Shown piece by piece: positions 6,599-6,985 of a stretch of DNA of 6,985 bases (position 1 is the stretch's first letter; each line of letters opens with the position of its first letter). The notes under the pieces were generated by a model. That model saw only the letters and a program-made list of their open reading frames with translations, searched no databases and was not told the origin of the DNA. The translations under genes were made by a program, and so were the position numbers. The DNA is from Acidobacteriota bacterium (lineage in GTDB: Bacteria > Acidobacteriota > Blastocatellia > RBC074), in NCBI GenBank assembly GCA_013140935.1, contig JABFSD010000778.1:1-6985 (forward strand), read 5' to 3'.

Positions 6599-6660
6599 GT
6601 AGTAACGACTTCAGTCGTTCCGTCTCAACACGGTCACGGAACGACTGAAGTCGTTACTAC
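6599..6660. repeat. 25-bp perfect inverted repeat between recF and gyrB (REP-like or MITE-like)
   Basis: Arms at 6599-6623 and 6636-6660 are exact reverse complements over 25 bases around the 12-base loop CTCAACACGGTC. Each arm also contains a near-palindrome (AACGACTTCAGTCGTT, 6604-6619, and its counterpart), so smaller hairpins can form. It begins 12 bases after the recF stop. It could act as a transcription terminator or mRNA-stabilising hairpin. Its length, symmetry and intergenic place also fit a dispersed REP/BIME-like element of the kind mobilised by REP-associated tyrosine transposases, but only one copy is visible. There is no U-tract after the right arm, which argues against a classical terminator. 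Confidence 0.85.
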
Positions 6661-6700
6661 TTGCAACAGGTCTATGAAAGCGAAAGAGAAAAAAATAGAG

Positions 6701-6985
6701 ATGGCAGAAAACAACAAAAAGAATGGCAACCAAGCGAACGATTATGACGCAGATTCAATTTCCGTACTCGAAGGCCGCGAAGCCGTGCGCCTGCGTCCGG
6801 CCATGTATATCGGCTCAAACGGCGATTTGGGTTTGCATCATCTGGTCTATGAAATCGTGGATAACTCGGTTGACGAAGCGCTCGCCGGTTATTGCGACAC
6901 GATTGGCGTGACGATTCATCTGGATAATTCGATCACCGTCGAAGACAACGGGCGCGGCATTCCCGTTGACATGCACAAGGGTGAA
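6701..6985 (+). CDS. gyrB: DNA gyrase subunit B, N-terminal part, 3'-truncated by window edge
   Basis: These are the first 95 residues of GyrB, the ATPase subunit of DNA gyrase, which introduces negative supercoils together with GyrA. After a low-complexity Asn/Lys/Asp-rich start comes [20 protein letters not shown] (20-39), the classic type II topoisomerase N-terminus. The GHKL ATP-binding motifs follow: E51-IVDNSVDE (51-59), with N55 for Mg-ATP coordination and E51 as catalytic base by analogy with E. coli Glu42 and Asn46, and then EDNGRGIP (81-88). The frame is open to the last base. The start is uncertain: ATG 6701 has a purine-rich GAAAGAGAA about eleven bases upstream, but the in-frame ATG 6674 ([14 protein letters not shown]) would add nine residues. 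ParE is the main alternative; the position after recF favours GyrB. Confidence 0.92.
   Translation, partial: MAENNKKNGNQANDYDADSISVLEGREAVRLRPAMYIGSNGDLGLHHLVYEIVDNSVDEALAGYCDTIGVTIHLDNSITVEDNGRGIPVDMHKGE

Overview
The window looks like chromosomal DNA from a free-living Gram-negative bacterium, most plausibly an Acidobacteriota (Blastocatellia-like) member. That placement is inference. It rests on the mix of a UxaE-type tagaturonate epimerase, a RecF with a long C-terminal tail next to gyrB, a PD-(D/E)XK (Rpn-type) nuclease gene, a DUF5674 gene, and a large inverted repeat between genes. No rRNA or marker gene is present to settle it. All recognised genes lie on the + strand.

Layout. (1) Bases 2-1129 hold the 3' part of uxaE (hexuronate catabolism), GC-rich and cut by the left window edge. 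(2) Bases 1170-4779 hold an accessory block. It starts with an AT-rich AIPR-family gene (583 aa, abortive-infection/phage-resistance family) with a strong Shine-Dalgarno. Next come a DUF433 antitoxin-like gene with no intact toxin after it, then a translationally coupled pair (a DUF5674 protein and a helical 116-aa protein), and finally an Rpn-family PD-(D/E)XK nuclease/putative transposase. (3) Bases 4819-5214 hold a GlcG/HbpS-family gene that ends at a clear hairpin terminator (5236-5267). (4) Bases 5300-6586 hold recF, followed by a 25-bp perfect inverted repeat (6599-6660) and the start of gyrB (6701 to the right edge).

How the parts fit. recF and gyrB are housekeeping DNA-repair and topology genes and keep the order seen in many dnaA-dnaN-recF-gyrB clusters, but dnaN is not next to recF here. 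The block between uxaE and the GlcG gene has the character of a small defence or mobile-gene hotspot: different base composition, an AIPR gene, an orphan antitoxin-like gene and a nuclease/transposase-like gene. No insertion-sequence ends, tRNA or attachment site was found around it.

No wholly new system can be demonstrated from sequence alone. The best candidates for a second look are the AIPR protein with an unusual nuclease-like N-terminus, the coupled DUF5674/116-aa pair, and the REP-like inverted repeat between recF and gyrB. No CRISPR array, tRNA, rRNA or riboswitch was seen, and no gene-free stretch exceeds 120 bases.
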